Positions 1 to 8,597 of a DNA stretch of 64,000 nucleotides are shown here, one piece after another. This stretch comes from an uncultured Prevotellaceae bacterium. GTDB taxonomy: Bacteria > Bacteroidota > Bacteroidia > Bacteroidales > Muribaculaceae. Each line of letters begins with the position of its first letter. Within the stretch, counting starts at the first letter, position 1. The position numbers and the translations under genes are program-made. The notes under the pieces are model-generated. The model was not told the DNA's origin. It was given only the letters and a program-made list of their open reading frames with translations, and did no database searches. The stretch lies in NCBI GenBank assembly GCA_900541935.1, contig UQLZ01000003.1:1-64000 (forward strand), in the 5' to 3' direction.

Positions 1-2
1 TC

Positions 3-851
3 GGCATAACACGACAAAAATACTATCGTTCATGTTGGCGTTTTGAGAACAAGCGAAAGACGGCTGATCGGGTTGTGTCTATGGTTGACAAGGTCCGAAT
101 GACACAGCCACGTATCGGTACCCGTAAATTATATCATATGTTGCACGATGAGCTAAACTCCTTAAAAGTAGGGAGAGACCGGCTCTTTGACATACTGCGG
201 GCAAATCACATGCTTGTTACTCCATTGCGTGCTTATCACATAACAACAAACTCTCATCATCGGTTTAAAAAACACAGAAACATTATTGCAGACATGGAAA
301 TAAACCGCCCAGAACAGGTATGGGTGTCGGATATTACATATATCGGCCAACGGGACAATCACATGTACCTGTCTCTAATAACAGACGCATATTCAAAGAA
401 AATCATGGGTTATGATTTGTCCTCAAGTTTAAGCACCGACGGTTCCTTAAGAGCACTGAAAATGGCTGTTTCAAACAGGAGTTACCCCAAATGCTCATTA
501 ATTCATCATTCCGACAGAGGAGTACAGTATTGTAGTGATATATACCAAGAAACTCTTGCTAAATACAAAATATCAACGAGTATGACCGAGTCGTATGATC
601 CTTATGCCAATGCTGTTGCAGAAAGAATCAACGGCGTGCTCAAACAAGAGTTTTTGTTGGAAAAATACAACGTCCATATCGATGTGATGAAAGACATTGT
701 TAAAGATGTTGTTACGATTTATAACGAACACCGTCCGCACTACTCATGCGGATATTTGACTCCTGAGCAAATGCACCGGCAGTCAAAGAAAAAAATCAAA
801 ACATATAAAAAAGCAACACACAATGGAGCCGGCTCCATTGTGTGTAACTAA
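3..851 (+). CDS. IS3-family transposase OrfB (5' end outside window)
   Basis: This is the catalytic DDE transposase of an IS3-type element; in this family it is normally made as an OrfAB fusion by -1 frameshifting and cuts and joins the element ends. The frame is open to the window edge, starting GITRQKYYRSCW, the usual beginning of OrfB, so the gene starts upstream and the internal GTG at 75 is not a real start. An HTH_21-like segment is followed by the rve core with all three acidic residues: VWVSDITYI, HHSDRGVQYCS and NAVAERINGVLKQEF. The C-terminal YNEHRPHYSCGYLTPEQ block is typical. Nothing in the visible part suggests inactivation. Its last codons overlap a 30-bp palindrome. Confidence 0.93.
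   Translation, partial: GITRQKYYRSCWRFENKRKTADRVVSMVDKVRMTQPRIGTRKLYHMLHDELNSLKVGRDRLFDILRANHMLVTPLRAYHITTNSHHRFKKHRNIIADMEINRPEQVWVSDITYIGQRDNHMYLSLITDAYSKKIMGYDLSSSLSTDGSLRALKMAVSNRSYPKCSLIHHSDRGVQYCSDIYQETLAKYKISTSMTESYDPYANAVAERINGVLKQEFLLEKYNVHIDVMKDIVKDVVTIYNEHRPHYSCGYLTPEQMHRQSKKKIKTYKKATHNGAGSIVCN
816..845. repeat. 30-bp perfect palindrome at the transposase 3' end
   Basis: Two 15-bp arms (816-830 and 831-845) are exact reverse complements with no spacer, reading ACACAATGGAGCC then GGCTCCATTGTGT. The palindrome lies inside the last codons of the transposase. It could act as a transcription stop that blocks read-through out of or into the element, but no strong T-run follows directly. 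Confidence 0.8.
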
Positions 852-964
852 AAAGTTATTAATTTTGTCCTTATAATAAGTAGTAATTTTTGTAACGCTT
901 ATTTAGGACTAGTCACATTTTGTTTTGGAATGTTGCTCGTATCTTAATGTTTTTCCGCCGATTT

Positions 965-995
965 TTTGGATTTTGACTAAATGGTTGTATTTTTG
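965..995 (+). promoter_or_regulatory. Bacteroidota promoter for the LytTR operon
   Basis: TTTG at 965-968 and TATTTTTG at 988-995 match the Bacteroidota -33/-7 consensus with exactly 19 bp between. The ATG of the LytTR gene is only 12 bp downstream, so the transcript has a very short or no leader. The promoter sits just outside the right end of the IS3 element. Confidence 0.75.
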
Positions 996-1007
996 TTATT
1001 GTGATGT

Positions 1008-1373
1008 ATGGAATCTGCTGGTAAATTTGTTTATAAGACTTCGTGTGAGTTACTAATACTGCCTTATTCTGCAATAGTGCATTTTGAGGCAGATGGTAAT
1101 TATACCATCATTTATACGTGTGATAAGTCGAAATTTACCATAACAATGCAATTGGGACAGGTAGAGGAGTTTATTCAGAGTGATGATAGTGCGATTGGTT
1201 ATTGCTTTTTGCGAATTGGGCGAAGTGTTATTTTAAACAGAGATTTTATAGTCAATATAAATGTTAATTCAAGGAAGGTCTTGCTTTCTGATGCGAGGAC
1301 TTTCCATTATTCAGTAGATGCATCGCGTGAGGCGTTGCAGAAGTTGAAACAATTTATGGAGGAATCTATATGA
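1008..1373 (+). CDS. Stand-alone LytTR DNA-binding regulator
   Basis: A 121-residue protein made almost entirely of a LytTR DNA-binding domain. The family pattern is visible: ILPYSAIVHFEADGNYTIIY near residues 24-43, FLRIGRSVILNRDFIVNI near 67-84, then a C-terminal strand pair and helix. There is no receiver domain, so the protein is not controlled by phosphorylation in the usual way. It overlaps the next gene by 4 bp (ATGA), which implies translational coupling to a membrane protein. That pairing resembles LytTR regulatory systems of Gram-positive bacteria, where a membrane partner holds the regulator inactive; applying this here is inference. Targets are unknown; autoregulation of the pair is likely. 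Confidence 0.85.
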   Translation: MESAGKFVYKTSCELLILPYSAIVHFEADGNYTIIYTCDKSKFTITMQLGQVEEFIQSDDSAIGYCFLRIGRSVILNRDFIVNINVNSRKVLLSDARTFHYSVDASREALQKLKQFMEESI

Positions 1374-2368
1374 GTAATTTAGGAATTAATGATTGGAATG
1401 ATGATGATTTTAAGATTTTGTCGAGAGGTTTCGACAATGATTTGTCTTCCAGCAAGCATCCTGATGGCGATTCTTGTGATAATCAAAGAACCATAGATTC
1501 AGAAGACAATCGCGGTCAGTCTTTGACTCAACTTCCCGGGCAGAGCCAAAAGAGCAAACGTCATATGTTTGTTGTAATCTTTGCAGCGGTTATTGCTTTA
1601 GTTATTTTTGCTTTATGGGGTTTTAATAAATATTTTGCGGAGCAAGATTTAAATATGTTTATGACAGCAGAACTCCTACCTTTGGATTCGGTTGATTATA
1701 GCGATAATGTAGTTGGTTTGGAGGTCTTGGATTCTATTTCGGAGAATGCAGCCCCTGTTAAAATATATTCAAATGCGAAAGAAGTAAAGATTGGTGTTGT
1801 TTCGTTGCTTGTTGTTACGCCTAAAGGAGGCACTCCTGAACTCGTTGTTGGAGATGTTGATGAGAGTGATTATATCATAGGGGCACAGGCCGCGGATATT
1901 AGGGCTGATAATAAACAGATATCTGGAGCCTTTGTTTGCAAGGGTGAATTGCTTAGCAAGGGGCGTCCGCGTACAGGTTTTTGTGCAATAATCGGAGGTA
2001 GAATAATAATAGGTATGGCTGATACAACGCCATATCTTGAAGAGGCTTTGGATAAGGATGGCTATTTCTTCCGTCAGTTTCCGCTCGTTATAGCAGGCGA
2101 GATTATTGACCAGAGTCCGCGTCCAGGCAACAGGTCGTTTCGCAAAGCTCTTGTTGAAATGGAGAATGGTTTTTCTATTGTTATGAGTCAGAATCGTGTT
2201 AGTATGTCGGAGTTTGCAGAAGCACTGAAAGAATTAGGGGCTGTCAATGCAATTTCTCTGGGCGGAGGTCTGTCGATATTGTTCTATAAAGATTTTGAAG
2301 GTAATCATTATATTTTCGGTAAAAAGTGGAAACATCTTGAGAATGTGAATTATTTAGTTTGGAGATAG
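1370..2368 (+). CDS. Single-pass membrane protein with phosphodiester-glycosidase-like (NAGPA/DUF2233) domain
   Basis: A 332-residue protein with an acidic, Ser/Asn-rich cytoplasmic N-terminus (1-60), a basic stretch KSKRH, one membrane helix (about 66-84) and an external domain. Residues about 155-325 resemble the phosphodiester glycosidase (NAGPA, PF09992) fold: a GFCAIIGGRIIIGMAD segment, then VSMSEFAEALKELG and GAVNAISLGGGLS, corresponding to the family's lGa.nAinLDGGgS. The Asp of the usual DGG is Gly here, so catalysis may be altered or lost and the domain may bind rather than cut a ligand. Its start overlaps the LytTR gene by 4 bp, suggesting that it is the membrane partner or sensor for that regulator. 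The domain call rests on motif resemblance only. Confidence 0.62.
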   Translation: MSNLGINDWNDDDFKILSRGFDNDLSSSKHPDGDSCDNQRTIDSEDNRGQSLTQLPGQSQKSKRHMFVVIFAAVIALVIFALWGFNKYFAEQDLNMFMTAELLPLDSVDYSDNVVGLEVLDSISENAAPVKIYSNAKEVKIGVVSLLVVTPKGGTPELVVGDVDESDYIIGAQAADIRADNKQISGAFVCKGELLSKGRPRTGFCAIIGGRIIIGMADTTPYLEEALDKDGYFFRQFPLVIAGEIIDQSPRPGNRSFRKALVEMENGFSIVMSQNRVSMSEFAEALKELGAVNAISLGGGLSILFYKDFEGNHYIFGKKWKHLENVNYLVWR

Positions 2369-2421
2369 CGAGAAGTTTTTCAGGCGGAAATATATAATCA
2401 TTAAAGAATAAACGGTATATG

Positions 2422-2460
2422 AAAAATGTTACATACAGTAAAAGGTATGTAACATTTTTT
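2422..2460 (+). terminator. Rho-independent terminator after the LytTR operon
   Basis: A perfect 15-bp stem (2422-2436 with 2445-2459) has an 8-base loop and ends in a run of T, 54 bp after the membrane-protein stop codon. It separates the LytTR pair from the fructan locus. The A-run on the other side means it could also work on the minus strand. Confidence 0.85.
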
Positions 2461-2543
2461 GTGCAATTTACTGTAAATCAATATGTGATACAAAAGTAAT
2501 ATATAATGAAACAATTTTGTTACATCTTTCATTTTAGAGTTTC

Positions 2544-2551
2544 TACCTTTG
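2544..2551 (+). promoter_or_regulatory. -7 element of the susC operon promoter
   Basis: TACCTTTG at 2544-2551 matches the Bacteroidota -7 consensus TAnnTTTG, 65 bp before the susC ATG. A TTTG at 2516-2519 is 24 bp upstream, longer than the usual spacing. A weak -33 fits a promoter that depends on an activator, here presumably the AraC-type output domain of the regulator encoded at 15016-17730. Confidence 0.55.
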
Positions 2552-2615
2552 GCAACAAATACAAAAACGAAAAAGAGAGAGTGCAAACTTTAACTTAAAC
2601 CAATACTTCGTATGT

Positions 2616-3071
2616 ATGCAAATTAAACAGTTATTTTTTAGTGTATGTTTCCTTGTTATTACCTTGTGTTCAATTGCTCAAGAAGCAATAACAGTTAAAG
2701 GAACAGTAATTTCAAAGACCGATGGTCAGCCAATTATAGGAGCATCGGTAGTTCAAACTAATAATCCGACAGTAGGAACAGCGACAGACCTCGACGGAAA
2801 ATTCACTTTAAAAGTGCCGTCTGGAGAAACATTCACGGTATCCTATATAGGGTTTAGGTCAGTAACTTTAGCAGCATCTCCCGAGGTGAATGTGGCACTT
2901 GTTGAAGATGCTCAGATGATGGACGAACTTGTTGTTACGGGTTATACAACCCAACGTAAGAAAGATTTGACAGGTGCTGTTTCTGTTATGAATTTAAAGA
3001 ATCCGATTAGTGAGGCTAACCCGAATATGCTAAGTTCAATGCAGGGGCGTCTTGCCGGAGTTAGATTGTAA
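2616..3071 (+). CDS. SusC-family TonB-dependent fructan transporter, N-terminal piece of a frameshifted gene
   Basis: This is the first 151 residues of a SusC-type outer-membrane transporter: signal peptide (1-22), a carboxypeptidase-regulatory-like domain (about 26-100) and the start of the plug with DELVVTGYTTQRKKDLTGAVS. The frame stops at TAA 3069-3071 in the middle of the plug, straight after GRLAGVR. The coding sense continues in another frame from 3065 (IVTDAAPGSG...), so one base, most simply an A next to 3065, appears to be missing. Restored, the gene would run 2616-5662 and encode about 1015 residues, normal for the family. The break could be an assembly error or real inactivation; the sequence cannot decide. 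Confidence 0.85.
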   Translation: MQIKQLFFSVCFLVITLCSIAQEAITVKGTVISKTDGQPIIGASVVQTNNPTVGTATDLDGKFTLKVPSGETFTVSYIGFRSVTLAASPEVNVALVEDAQMMDELVVTGYTTQRKKDLTGAVSVMNLKNPISEANPNMLSSMQGRLAGVRL

Positions 3072-3118
3072 CAGATGCCGCTCCAGGCAGTGGTAGCACA
3101 AGTATCCGAGTTCGTGGT

Positions 3119-5662
3119 ATGAGTACGGTTAATGGAAATGATCCGCTATATATTATAGACGGTGTTCCGACAACTGAAAATCTAAACTCTATCAACCCTT
3201 CGGATATAGAATCTATTCAGGTATTAAAGGATGCGGCTTCAGCATCTATCTATGGTTCACGTGCGGCGAATGGAGTAATCATTATAACAACCAAGAGTGG
3301 CAAGGGCGACAAATTGTCGGTAAATGTAGGTTATTCTTTTAGCCTTTCAACTCCGTCGAAGACTTATGAAATGCTTAATGCAGCACAATGGGGCGAGGCC
3401 TATTGGACGGCAAACAAAAATGCCGGACTGAAGCCAAGCCATCCATTCTATGGCAATGGTGATACACCACAGTTGGTGGAGTATCTTGATGGAGCAGGAC
3501 TTGTTCGTGCATCAAATACTGATTGGCAAGATGCTGTTTATAACAACTCTGGAACTCATAATGTTACAGCAACTGTAACCAACAGTGGTGAAAAGGGTTC
3601 AATGATGTTCTCCGGTAACTTTATCAATCAGGACGGATTGATGGATTACACATTCTATCGCCGCTATTCAGCCCGATTGAACTCAACTTATAACATAAGC
3701 AAGTATGTTCATGTTGGAGAAAACTTAATGATTTCACAGTGGAATGATAGAGGGTATACAACTGGATCAGACCGAGGCATCCCTTATACCGCAATGCGTC
3801 AGCATCCTGCAATCCCTGTTTATGACAGTAACGGCAATTTCACAAGTCCAATGCAGTTGGCAAAGTCAGATATAGCAAATCCTGTACATGAACTATACAA
3901 CGGGCGAGATAACAGTAACCAAAGTTGGCGAATCTTTGGTAACGCTTATTTGGAAGTATTCCCAGTTAAAGGTTTGACACTGAAAAGCAATATTGGTGTT
4001 GAGCATGTTCAATTCTTCAATAGAAACTTAGCAAGAAAGATAGAGGAATCGGATGCTAACAGCATGAGCCGCGAGTACGGGCAAGGAGATACATGGACGT
4101 GGACAAATACAGCCAATTATCATCTTACAGTAAAGAAGCACAATCTTAATGTTTTAGCGGGTGTTGAAGCAATTTCATACAAGTATGAAAATATCTATGC
4201 CTTTAGAAAGGATTATGCTTTTGAAGATGATGACTATATGAATATCGGTTCCGGTTCAGGAACACAGACAAATGACGGAGGCAGTGCTGCATGGTCGCTA
4301 TTCTCCTTATTTGCAAAGGCAGATTATAACTATGGTGACAGATATTTGCTTTCAGGAATCATTCGCCGCGATGCTACTTCAAGATTGTATAAGAAAAATA
4401 ATTCAGGAGTGTTCCCTGCATTCTCAGGAGCATGGCGATTCACTAATGAAGATTTCTTTCCGAAAAATGAAGTCTTGACAGATGGTAAATTCCGTATCGG
4501 TTGGGGGCAGAACGGTAACGCTGCAATCAGCAACAACTACGCTTCATATAGTACATACGCCTACAATTATGGAACAGGTTCATACGATTTGAACGGTACT
4601 AATACAAATACAGTTGCGGGTATCATTGTTGCAACAACAGGAAACCCAGATTTGAAGTGGGAAACAACAACTCAAACAAATATCGGATTGGACTTTGGTC
4701 TATTCAACAACAGTTTGAGCATAAGCATGGACTACTACATTAAGAAAACAAAGGATATGCTAACAATTCCTCCAACGTTGTCAGTAGAAGGAGAAAACGC
4801 TTCTAAATGGATGAATACCGGAGACATGAAGAACAACGGTTTTGAGTTGACTATTGATTACCGCAGTCCGCAATATGGTGACTTCTCATGGGGAGGTTCT
4901 TTGAACTTGTCACGCTATAAAAATGAGTTGGTTAAATATAACAATTTTGTGAAAACTGTTGGAGGAGACGTCCGTCTTATAGAAGGACAGCCGATGGGCG
5001 TATATTACGGATATGTTGTTGACGGAATCTTCCAGACAGCAGATGAGGTAAGTAATCACGCAATTCAGCAAGGTAAAGACGTTGGTAGATTGAAATATCG
5101 TGACCTTGATAACAACGGTGTTATCGACACTAAAGACCAATGCATTATCGGTGACCCAAATCCTGATTTGACGGCAGGCTTGAATTTGGATTTCCATTAT
5201 AAGGATTTCACGTTGAGTGCATTCTTTACAGGAGAGTTCGGTTTCGATATCTATAATACAACAAAGCGCCAGTTGGATTTCATGAGTTTCGGCGGAACAA
5301 GTACAAACCGCGGAGTGGCAGTTCTTGAAGCATGGAGCGAAAACAACCGTGGAGCAGAAATTCCGGCACTTTCTGTAGTTGACAATAATAATGAAACAAG
5401 AATGTCAACTTACTATGTGGAAGACGGCAGTTATGTTAAGATGAAGTATTTGAAACTACAGTATAATTTGCCAAAGAGCATACTAAAGAAAATTGATGCG
5501 GAAAATGTATCATTCTATGCACAGGTTGAGAATGTTTTCACAGCAACTGGTTATAGCGGTTTGAATCCAGAATTGCCGTTGGGCGCATACGGTGGCCGCA
5601 TTGATAATGGTCCTTACCCAACTCCAAGAACTTATACATTTGGCGTTAATGTTCAATTCTAA
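3119..5662 (+). CDS. SusC-family TonB-dependent fructan transporter, C-terminal piece of a frameshifted gene
   Basis: This is the rest of the SusC transporter: plug end (NDPLYIIDGVPT, then DIESIQVLKDAASASIYG, the classic SusC plug signature) and a full 22-strand-type barrel ending in Phe (FGVNVQF), as outer-membrane proteins do. The frame is open from about 3065, so the ATG at 3119 is only an internal Met and no signal peptide belongs to this piece. Without the upstream fragment it could not be exported. It is followed after 14 bp by susD. By position and order it corresponds to the levan importer of Bacteroides fructan loci, which carries levan oligosaccharides across the outer membrane with TonB energy. 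The barrel shows no other damage, which favours either very recent mutation or an error in the sequence. Confidence 0.88.
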   Translation: MSTVNGNDPLYIIDGVPTTENLNSINPSDIESIQVLKDAASASIYGSRAANGVIIITTKSGKGDKLSVNVGYSFSLSTPSKTYEMLNAAQWGEAYWTANKNAGLKPSHPFYGNGDTPQLVEYLDGAGLVRASNTDWQDAVYNNSGTHNVTATVTNSGEKGSMMFSGNFINQDGLMDYTFYRRYSARLNSTYNISKYVHVGENLMISQWNDRGYTTGSDRGIPYTAMRQHPAIPVYDSNGNFTSPMQLAKSDIANPVHELYNGRDNSNQSWRIFGNAYLEVFPVKGLTLKSNIGVEHVQFFNRNLARKIEESDANSMSREYGQGDTWTWTNTANYHLTVKKHNLNVLAGVEAISYKYENIYAFRKDYAFEDDDYMNIGSGSGTQTNDGGSAAWSLFSLFAKADYNYGDRYLLSGIIRRDATSRLYKKNNSGVFPAFSGAWRFTNEDFFPKNEVLTDGKFRIGWGQNGNAAISNNYASYSTYAYNYGTGSYDLNGTNTNTVAGIIVATTGNPDLKWETTTQTNIGLDFGLFNNSLSISMDYYIKKTKDMLTIPPTLSVEGENASKWMNTGDMKNNGFELTIDYRSPQYGDFSWGGSLNLSRYKNELVKYNNFVKTVGGDVRLIEGQPMGVYYGYVVDGIFQTADEVSNHAIQQGKDVGRLKYRDLDNNGVIDTKDQCIIGDPNPDLTAGLNLDFHYKDFTLSAFFTGEFGFDIYNTTKRQLDFMSFGGTSTNRGVAVLEAWSENNRGAEIPALSVVDNNNETRMSTYYVEDGSYVKMKYLKLQYNLPKSILKKIDAENVSFYAQVENVFTATGYSGLNPELPLGAYGGRIDNGPYPTPRTYTFGVNVQF

Positions 5663-5676
5663 AAAACAGATACAGT

Positions 5677-7332
5677 ATGAAAATCTTCAGATATATAAAG
5701 AATATTTCGTATAGTGCCATTGCTTTTGGTGCGATAGCATGTATATCTTCATGCGAGGATATGCTTGACAAGAAGCCGACAGGACAGTTTACTGATTCGC
5801 AGTTGGATAACGAATCAGTAGAAGGCTTGATGTCGTCAGCGTATGCCGGTTTGGAAGCGCATTTCTTTGGAAATAATGAAGCATTCTCAGGCCCTTCAAC
5901 AAACTGGATTTTCGATGTCCGTTCAGATGATGCCTATAAAGGAGGTGGTGGTGTTTCTATGGAAGCAAACATTCATCAGTTGGAGATTTCCAACCTAACA
6001 AGCGACAACGCATCTAACTTCAATAAATGGCGTAATAATTATTATGCAATCTCCCGCGTTCATCAGGCTATGAATGCTATCAGCAGTGCTGAAGGTGTAG
6101 AAAATAAGGATGTCTATCTTGCTGAATTGAAGTTGCTAAGAGCGTATTTCTATTTTGACTTGATTCGTATTTTTGAGCGCATTCCTTACATAACAGAAAC
6201 TGATGATGCAAAGACAGTTCGCTATGATAAGTTTACCCGTGATGAAATTTTTGGTTTCATTAAGGGCGACTTGGAAGAAGCATGGAAGAAATTGCCAGAG
6301 AGTCAGGATGCTGTAGGCCGTTTCAACAGATATGTTGCTGCAGCGCTAATGGCAAAGGTTTGTGCGTTCACAAGTGATTGGGCTGGTGTTGTTGAGTATG
6401 CAGACTACGTTATCGGCAGCCATAAATATGAATTGTACGACAATTATTGCGATATGTCGAAGATTGAGTTTAATAACAGAAAAGAGTCAATCATGGCAAT
6501 CCAGTTCTCAACAGCAAACGATAATGCCCATATTAACTGGTCTAACCTTTTGAACACTACTTATTCAGAAGGCAATCTTTTTGGCAACGGAGATGACTTC
6601 TTCCTTGCAAGCCAAAACTTGGTAAATGCCTTCCGAACAGATGAAAAGGGACTTCCTTACCTTGATACATTCAATGATGTTAAGGTGACATCTGATTATG
6701 AAGGAAATGTTGACCCGCGTCTTGACTTTACTGTTGGTAGAATCGGTTTCCCTTTCAGAGGTCATACATATACAATGGGCTGGTGCCGTGCTTACGATGT
6801 CTATGGCGAGTATTCAGGCAAGAAGGGACTTATTGACCCTCAATCATCAGATATGGTTCAAGGTTTTCCATGGGGAGCATCTTCTTTGAATTTCTGCCTT
6901 ATTCGTTATGCTGATATTCTATTGCTTAAAGCCGAGGCTTTGATTGAGCAGGGAACAGATTTGGGAACTGCAAGGTCGCTTATTAATGATGTTCGTAATA
7001 AAGCAAAACGCAGTATTGATGCAAATTATTCACCGGTTGAATTGAATCCACTAAAGGCAAACTATTCGGTAGAGCCTTATCCGGAAAGCGGTTGGACGCA
7101 AGAATATGCCCGTAAGGCAGTACGCATGGAGCGCCGTCTTGAATTGGCAATGGAAGGTAACCGCTGGTTTGATCTCGTTAGATGGGGCGTTGTTGTTGAC
7201 GTTGTTAACAAATATATGCAAAGTGAAGCAGCGTTGCGTCCATATTATGAAGGTGCGTCAATCAGTGAAGATGAGATATTCCTTGCAATTCCGCTTTCTG
7301 AAGTGGAAAATTCGGGTGGACTTTATGAATAA
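5677..7332 (+). CDS. SusD-family surface glycan-binding lipoprotein
   Basis: A 551-residue SusD homologue that caps the SusC barrel and binds fructan at the cell surface. The signal peptide ends in a lipobox (CISSCEDMLDKKPTG, Cys about 26). The SusD/RagB helical pattern follows, with the LLRAYFYFDLIRIF block near residue 150 and the C-terminal RRLELAMEGNRWFDLVRWG motif near 490, which is diagnostic. It starts 14 bp after susC and is followed 21 bp later by the DUF4960 lipoprotein, all on one strand and probably on one transcript. Reading frame and length are intact, unlike its SusC partner. Substrate assignment to fructan comes from the neighbouring GH32 genes and not from the protein itself. 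Confidence 0.95.
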   Translation: MKIFRYIKNISYSAIAFGAIACISSCEDMLDKKPTGQFTDSQLDNESVEGLMSSAYAGLEAHFFGNNEAFSGPSTNWIFDVRSDDAYKGGGGVSMEANIHQLEISNLTSDNASNFNKWRNNYYAISRVHQAMNAISSAEGVENKDVYLAELKLLRAYFYFDLIRIFERIPYITETDDAKTVRYDKFTRDEIFGFIKGDLEEAWKKLPESQDAVGRFNRYVAAALMAKVCAFTSDWAGVVEYADYVIGSHKYELYDNYCDMSKIEFNNRKESIMAIQFSTANDNAHINWSNLLNTTYSEGNLFGNGDDFFLASQNLVNAFRTDEKGLPYLDTFNDVKVTSDYEGNVDPRLDFTVGRIGFPFRGHTYTMGWCRAYDVYGEYSGKKGLIDPQSSDMVQGFPWGASSLNFCLIRYADILLLKAEALIEQGTDLGTARSLINDVRNKAKRSIDANYSPVELNPLKANYSVEPYPESGWTQEYARKAVRMERRLELAMEGNRWFDLVRWGVVVDVVNKYMQSEAALRPYYEGASISEDEIFLAIPLSEVENSGGLYE

Positions 7333-7353
7333 TTACCTAAAAAATTTTCAACT

Positions 7354-8529
7354 ATGAACTCAATAAAAAAATTAGGATTGAAAATAGTTTCGGTATTGGC
7401 TATCCTTATTGCCGTTGCATCATGTAATGATGTAGATATACCGGAAATAAATAATTTGCCTAAGGTGGCTAATCTTGGCTATACCGTTGACGGGCGTTCG
7501 GTAACATTGAACTGGACATTGCCAGACCGCCAGGATATTTCAGGTGTGCAGATTATAGCGAACAATACAGATGCAATTACTTTGGAAGGTGCACAAACTT
7601 CTTACTTAATCAAGCGTGTAGTTGCAGGCAAGGAGGTTTCATACACCGTAAAAGTTATGTACGCTGACGGAACAATTTCTGAAGGTGAAACAGTCAGATT
7701 CACATTGGAAGTCGTTCCTGCAAAAATCGGATATTTGATTTCGTACAATAATGTTTCAGAGATTGAAGATGACGATGAGAAGGCTTCAGCAGAATGGTTC
7801 CAGAATAATGTTGCAAATGGCAAGATTCTTACTCCTGCTGATTTGGACGGTATAACACCTGACGATTATTCAGTTATCTGGATTCATATTGACAGAGTTG
7901 GCATTGGTCATGGCTATAAAAACCTTCCGCAGTCAATGGTGAATGAAGCAACTATAGGAATATTGAAAAATTACCTCAAGGCTGGCGGTAATCTGTTCTT
8001 GACTAACCACGCAACGCAGTTGACAGTTCCAATTGGTCGTATTGAAGAGCGTTTGGCTCCTGGAATTTTTGGTGACGGCAATGGTGGCGAAGGGGCTGAT
8101 ATATGGACAATCAATGCACAGATTGGTTATGGCGGTCCGTTGCTTTATGATCACCGCGGACATGATGTTTTCAAAGGATTGGCAACATCTAACCAGTATG
8201 AGCATGAAACATTCCCGTTCATCGGTCCTGGAATGCGAGAAGACCATAACTGTATGTGGGATTGTAACGCATATGGCTTTGAAGGAAATCCTAACGTTAT
8301 ATTCTCATTCGAGTCCGCAACAACATCTATCGTCCTTGCTACTTGGGGTCACGTTCTTGATTACTGTTGTGCTGGTATGGTAGAATTTTTGCCAAATTCA
8401 GAGTTCCAGGGAAGAATCATTGCTTGCGGTCTTGCTGCCTATGAGTGGCACCAAAATAGCAATAACAATGAATATCAGTCAAATATTGAAAAATATACTG
8501 ATAACTGTTTGAAGTATTTAAGTAAATAG
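7354..8529 (+). CDS. DUF4960-type surface glycan-binding lipoprotein of fructan loci
   Basis: A 391-residue lipoprotein: signal peptide with lipobox ([10 protein letters not shown], Cys 24), a fibronectin-III-like beta domain (about 35-125, with [18 protein letters not shown]) and a C-terminal alpha/beta domain (about 125-390) resembling DUF4960. The C-terminal part has a ThuA/glutaminase-like look ([14 protein letters not shown]). In Bacteroides levan loci the third gene after susC/susD encodes a surface levan-binding protein of this kind, so binding of polymer at the surface next to SusC/D is likely. No catalytic motif is evident. The position between susD and the first GH32 gene supports the role. 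The family name is from recognition of pattern and context, not a search. Confidence 0.75.
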   Translation: MNSIKKLGLKIVSVLAILIAVASCNDVDIPEINNLPKVANLGYTVDGRSVTLNWTLPDRQDISGVQIIANNTDAITLEGAQTSYLIKRVVAGKEVSYTVKVMYADGTISEGETVRFTLEVVPAKIGYLISYNNVSEIEDDDEKASAEWFQNNVANGKILTPADLDGITPDDYSVIWIHIDRVGIGHGYKNLPQSMVNEATIGILKNYLKAGGNLFLTNHATQLTVPIGRIEERLAPGIFGDGNGGEGADIWTINAQIGYGGPLLYDHRGHDVFKGLATSNQYEHETFPFIGPGMREDHNCMWDCNAYGFEGNPNVIFSFESATTSIVLATWGHVLDYCCAGMVEFLPNSEFQGRIIACGLAAYEWHQNSNNNEYQSNIEKYTDNCLKYLSK

Positions 8530-8542
8530 GTTTTGAGGTGTG

Positions 8543-8571
8543 AGGATACTATAATGTTTTTATAGTATCCT
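8543..8571 (+). other. Perfect hairpin inside the fructan operon
   Basis: An 11-bp perfect stem (AGGATACTATA at 8543-8553 with 8561-8571) and a 7-base loop lie between the DUF4960 gene and the first GH32 gene. There is no T-run after it, so it is more likely an mRNA-stabilising or processing hairpin, or a leaky stop, that lets binding proteins be made at a different level from enzymes. Confidence 0.6.
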
Positions 8572-8597
8572 TGCACGCTTAATAAAAAAATATAGAA

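Larger units (their letters stand above)
1..917 (+). mobile_element. IS3-family insertion sequence, right-hand part
   Basis: The window opens inside an IS3-type element: the OrfB transposase frame is open to the first base and stops at 851. About 65 bp of non-coding DNA follow. The right end is probably near 915-917, where the sequence reads CTAGTCACA and fits the CA-3' terminus usual for this family. The left end, OrfA and any target duplication lie outside the window, so the exact boundary is inferred. The element ends about 50 bp before the promoter of the LytTR gene. Confidence 0.7.

Noticed and set aside
1..917. IS3 element disrupting the LytTR gene
   Set aside because: The element ends about 50 bp before the promoter and both LytTR operon genes are intact.
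3060..3080. Programmed frameshift in susC
   Set aside because: There is no slippery heptamer or downstream pseudoknot, and SusC transporters are not made this way. A missing base is simpler.
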